Origin: Dyadobacter frigoris
GTDB taxonomy: Bacteria; Bacteroidota; Bacteroidia; Cytophagales; Spirosomataceae
NCBI RefSeq assembly: GCF_005280585.1
Contig: NZ_SZVO01000011.1
Location: 248,391-312,390 of the forward strand
Length of the DNA: 64,000 bases
Reading direction: 5' to 3'
This document shows positions 62,745-64,000 of the stretch, piece by piece; position 1 is the stretch's first letter, and each line of letters starts with the position of its first letter. The notes under the pieces were generated by a model, which was not told the origin of the DNA, did no database searches, and worked only from the letters and a program-made list of their open reading frames with translations. A program made the translations under genes and the position numbers.

Positions 62745-64000
62745 CTAAGGTTTGAGAATTCTCTGCACTGAGGTATATTTACCATTTTGTACTTTTAGCA
62801 GATATAAACCTGCCGGTCTTTGAGAAAAATCAACCTCCGTTATTTTTTGCTGTATCGATTTTTTGAACAAAGAGCGCCCATTCAAATCCAGGATTTCAAA
62901 ATCTGCTTCTTTCGCTGAAACCGCTGATGTAATTTCAACAGTACACTTTGAATCGACCAGGGTTGGATAAATTTTCAGCCAGTCGCCCGATACAACCGGT
63001 GGCTCTGTTCCCAAAACAGGATCTACCTGAATCCTGGCACTACCCGCCCCTCTTCCTGATCCACACTGATTTGAAACCGCAGAAATGGTATAGGTAGTTG
63101 TCCTTTTCGGAATGACCTTGACTATTATCGGATTAACACTTGTTGATACAAGAGAATCTGTCAGACCATTGTTTAAACTAAAAGTCCACGGTGCATCTCC
63201 TGTCAAATCTACTTTCAGGTTGGCCGTTGCGCCCATGTAAATCGTAGTTGCACCCGATATCGTCGCTACTGGTAAAGGATTCACAGTAATTTGTCCTGAA
63301 CTTACATTGCCTGCTGCGATCAACGAACCGTCTTTTCCAATGTTGGCAATACGGATGTAATATATGCCTTTTACAGTCGTATCCGGTATTGTCGCAGTTA
63401 TTACATTTCCATTAATCACCGACGGGATTGATATAAATTTACTTGTTTCATTCACTGTCGAAATTTGAGCCTTCATGGTACTTCCATCCGGGAAAGAGCC
63501 CGATTGCTGGAATTGAACCGTAAAAGTTTTACCCGCACAAGATTCTGACACAGAAGGTACACCGATGGTCAAAGTTGGTATTTGCACCGTCACAAGCGCA
63601 CTTCCGTTTGGAATCCCTTTTCCACAAGAATTGGAAACTTCCGTAACCACATATGTAGTGGTAACGATTGGACTTACCGGAACAGAAAGATTTGCACTGC
63701 TGGTCGTTGCCGACACTCCATTTGATAAAATATAAGACCAGGGCGCATCACCTGTAAAATTGATTATAACATTAGCAGTTCCGCCAAGTGGGATAGAAGA
63801 ATTTCCTGAAATAGTAGCTGACGGAAGTGGTTTGATATGCACTTTTATTTCCGCCTTTGCACTTTCACAGGTGTTGGTTCCTGTTTGAGTGACATAAAAT
63901 GAATAATCAGAAACTTTCTCAGTAAATGGAATTAATGCCGTTGTACGGAAATCAGTGGCATCCAATGTCAAATACCATTTAAGATTGGTACCGGTAGCCA
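62745..64000 (-). CDS. Secreted Ig/PKD-repeat protein with type IX sorting domain, 3' part only
   Basis: Open to the right edge, so the start lies outside; the visible part is about 417 residues. Upstream of the first in-window start codon the frame continues ATGTNLKWYL, a segment common in such repeat proteins. Two similar Ig-like repeats open with ATISGNSSIPLGGTA and ATISGATTIYMGATA and share FTGDAPW/LTGDAPW. The C-terminus, LKIYPTLVDSKCTVEI to AGLYLLKVQNG, is a type A sorting domain. It is exported by the type IX system and anchored by PorU. Confidence 0.88.
   Translation of the reverse strand, partial: ATGTNLKWYLTLDATDFRTTALIPFTEKVSDYSFYVTQTGTNTCESAKAEIKVHIKPLPSATISGNSSIPLGGTANVIINFTGDAPWSYILSNGVSATTSSANLSVPVSPIVTTTYVVTEVSNSCGKGIPNGSALVTVQIPTLTIGVPSVSESCAGKTFTVQFQQSGSFPDGSTMKAQISTVNETSKFISIPSVINGNVITATIPDTTVKGIYYIRIANIGKDGSLIAAGNVSSGQITVNPLPVATISGATTIYMGATANLKVDLTGDAPWTFSLNNGLTDSLVSTSVNPIIVKVIPKRTTTYTISAVSNQCGSGRGAGSARIQVDPVLGTEPPVVSGDWLKIYPTLVDSKCTVEITSAVSAKEADFEILDLNGRSLFKKSIQQKITEVDFSQRPAGLYLLKVQNGKYTSVQRILKP

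Overview
The window comes from a Bacteroidota chromosome, most likely a Cytophagales bacterium close to Dyadobacter or Spirosoma. This is inferred from protein families and signals, not from a 16S gene. It has a SusC/SusD pair, a second TonB-dependent receptor, type IX secretion genes (porU, porV, a PorU2-like paralogue), cargo with C-terminal sorting domains, DUF3857, DUF4290 and GIN-domain proteins, and promoters with the phylum's TAnnTTTG -7 element. I see no prophage, insertion sequence or CRISPR array.

Layout. 1-4372 (minus): the 5' end of a DapA/NanA-like aldolase and two DUF3857 transglutaminase-fold proteins, one with its catalytic Cys and His replaced. 4589-5683: a Gfo/Idh/MocA oxidoreductase. 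5912-15136 (plus): an uptake locus of ECF sigma factor, FecR anti-sigma, STN-containing SusC, SusD and a secreted SGNH/SASA-type esterase. 15189-23888 (minus): AIM24 protein, small acidic protein, gltX, ridA, acyl-CoA thioesterase, outer-membrane barrel, and a padR - PspC/GIN - GIN envelope-stress operon. 24126-28848 (plus): dihydrofolate reductase, a PorU2-like C25 peptidase and a polytopic GT-C-like membrane protein. 28874-29330: an antitoxin followed by a frameshifted YoeB-type toxin. 29495-34955: DUF4290 protein, murA with the Cys-to-Asp change, DUF1080 protein (minus), methyltransferase, photolyase. 35104-41980 (minus): inactive M16 protein, porV, porU, SprT-like protein and a 59-residue lipoprotein. 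42129-47278 (minus): GGGP synthase, three small membrane proteins, and hisIE, hisF, hisA and hisH behind a His-rich leader peptide and attenuator. 47459-50466 (plus): two tandem M14 carboxypeptidases, one cytosolic and one secreted. 50656-59484 (plus): TonB receptor, beta-helix lipoprotein, unknown lipoprotein, HupE/UreJ-like protein and M1 aminopeptidase. 59791-60744: 2-hydroxyacid dehydrogenase. 61376-64000 (minus): tRNA-His, superoxide dismutase, tadA, and the 3' part of a secreted Ig-repeat protein.

The most notable signals lie between genes. A symmetric array of eleven GTCA/TGAC tetramers between ridA and gltX is spaced 10-11 bp, in step with the DNA helix (18009-18117). A complete transcription attenuator precedes hisH: a 21-codon leader with the run HHFHQNH, a mutually exclusive antiterminator and terminator, and a promoter that makes the leader nearly leaderless. 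A second inverted array, built of 7-bp units, separates phrB from the M16 gene. A REP-like cluster of stems sits inside the his operon. Repeated TTAAYA-like half-sites 11 bp apart, resembling a Pho box, precede the second TonB receptor.

Together the genes describe a Gram-negative glider-type envelope: two TonB uptake systems, the T9SS sortase and shuttle, secreted esterase and peptidases, envelope-stress proteins, and a set of housekeeping genes (gltX, murA, folA, his, tadA, sod).
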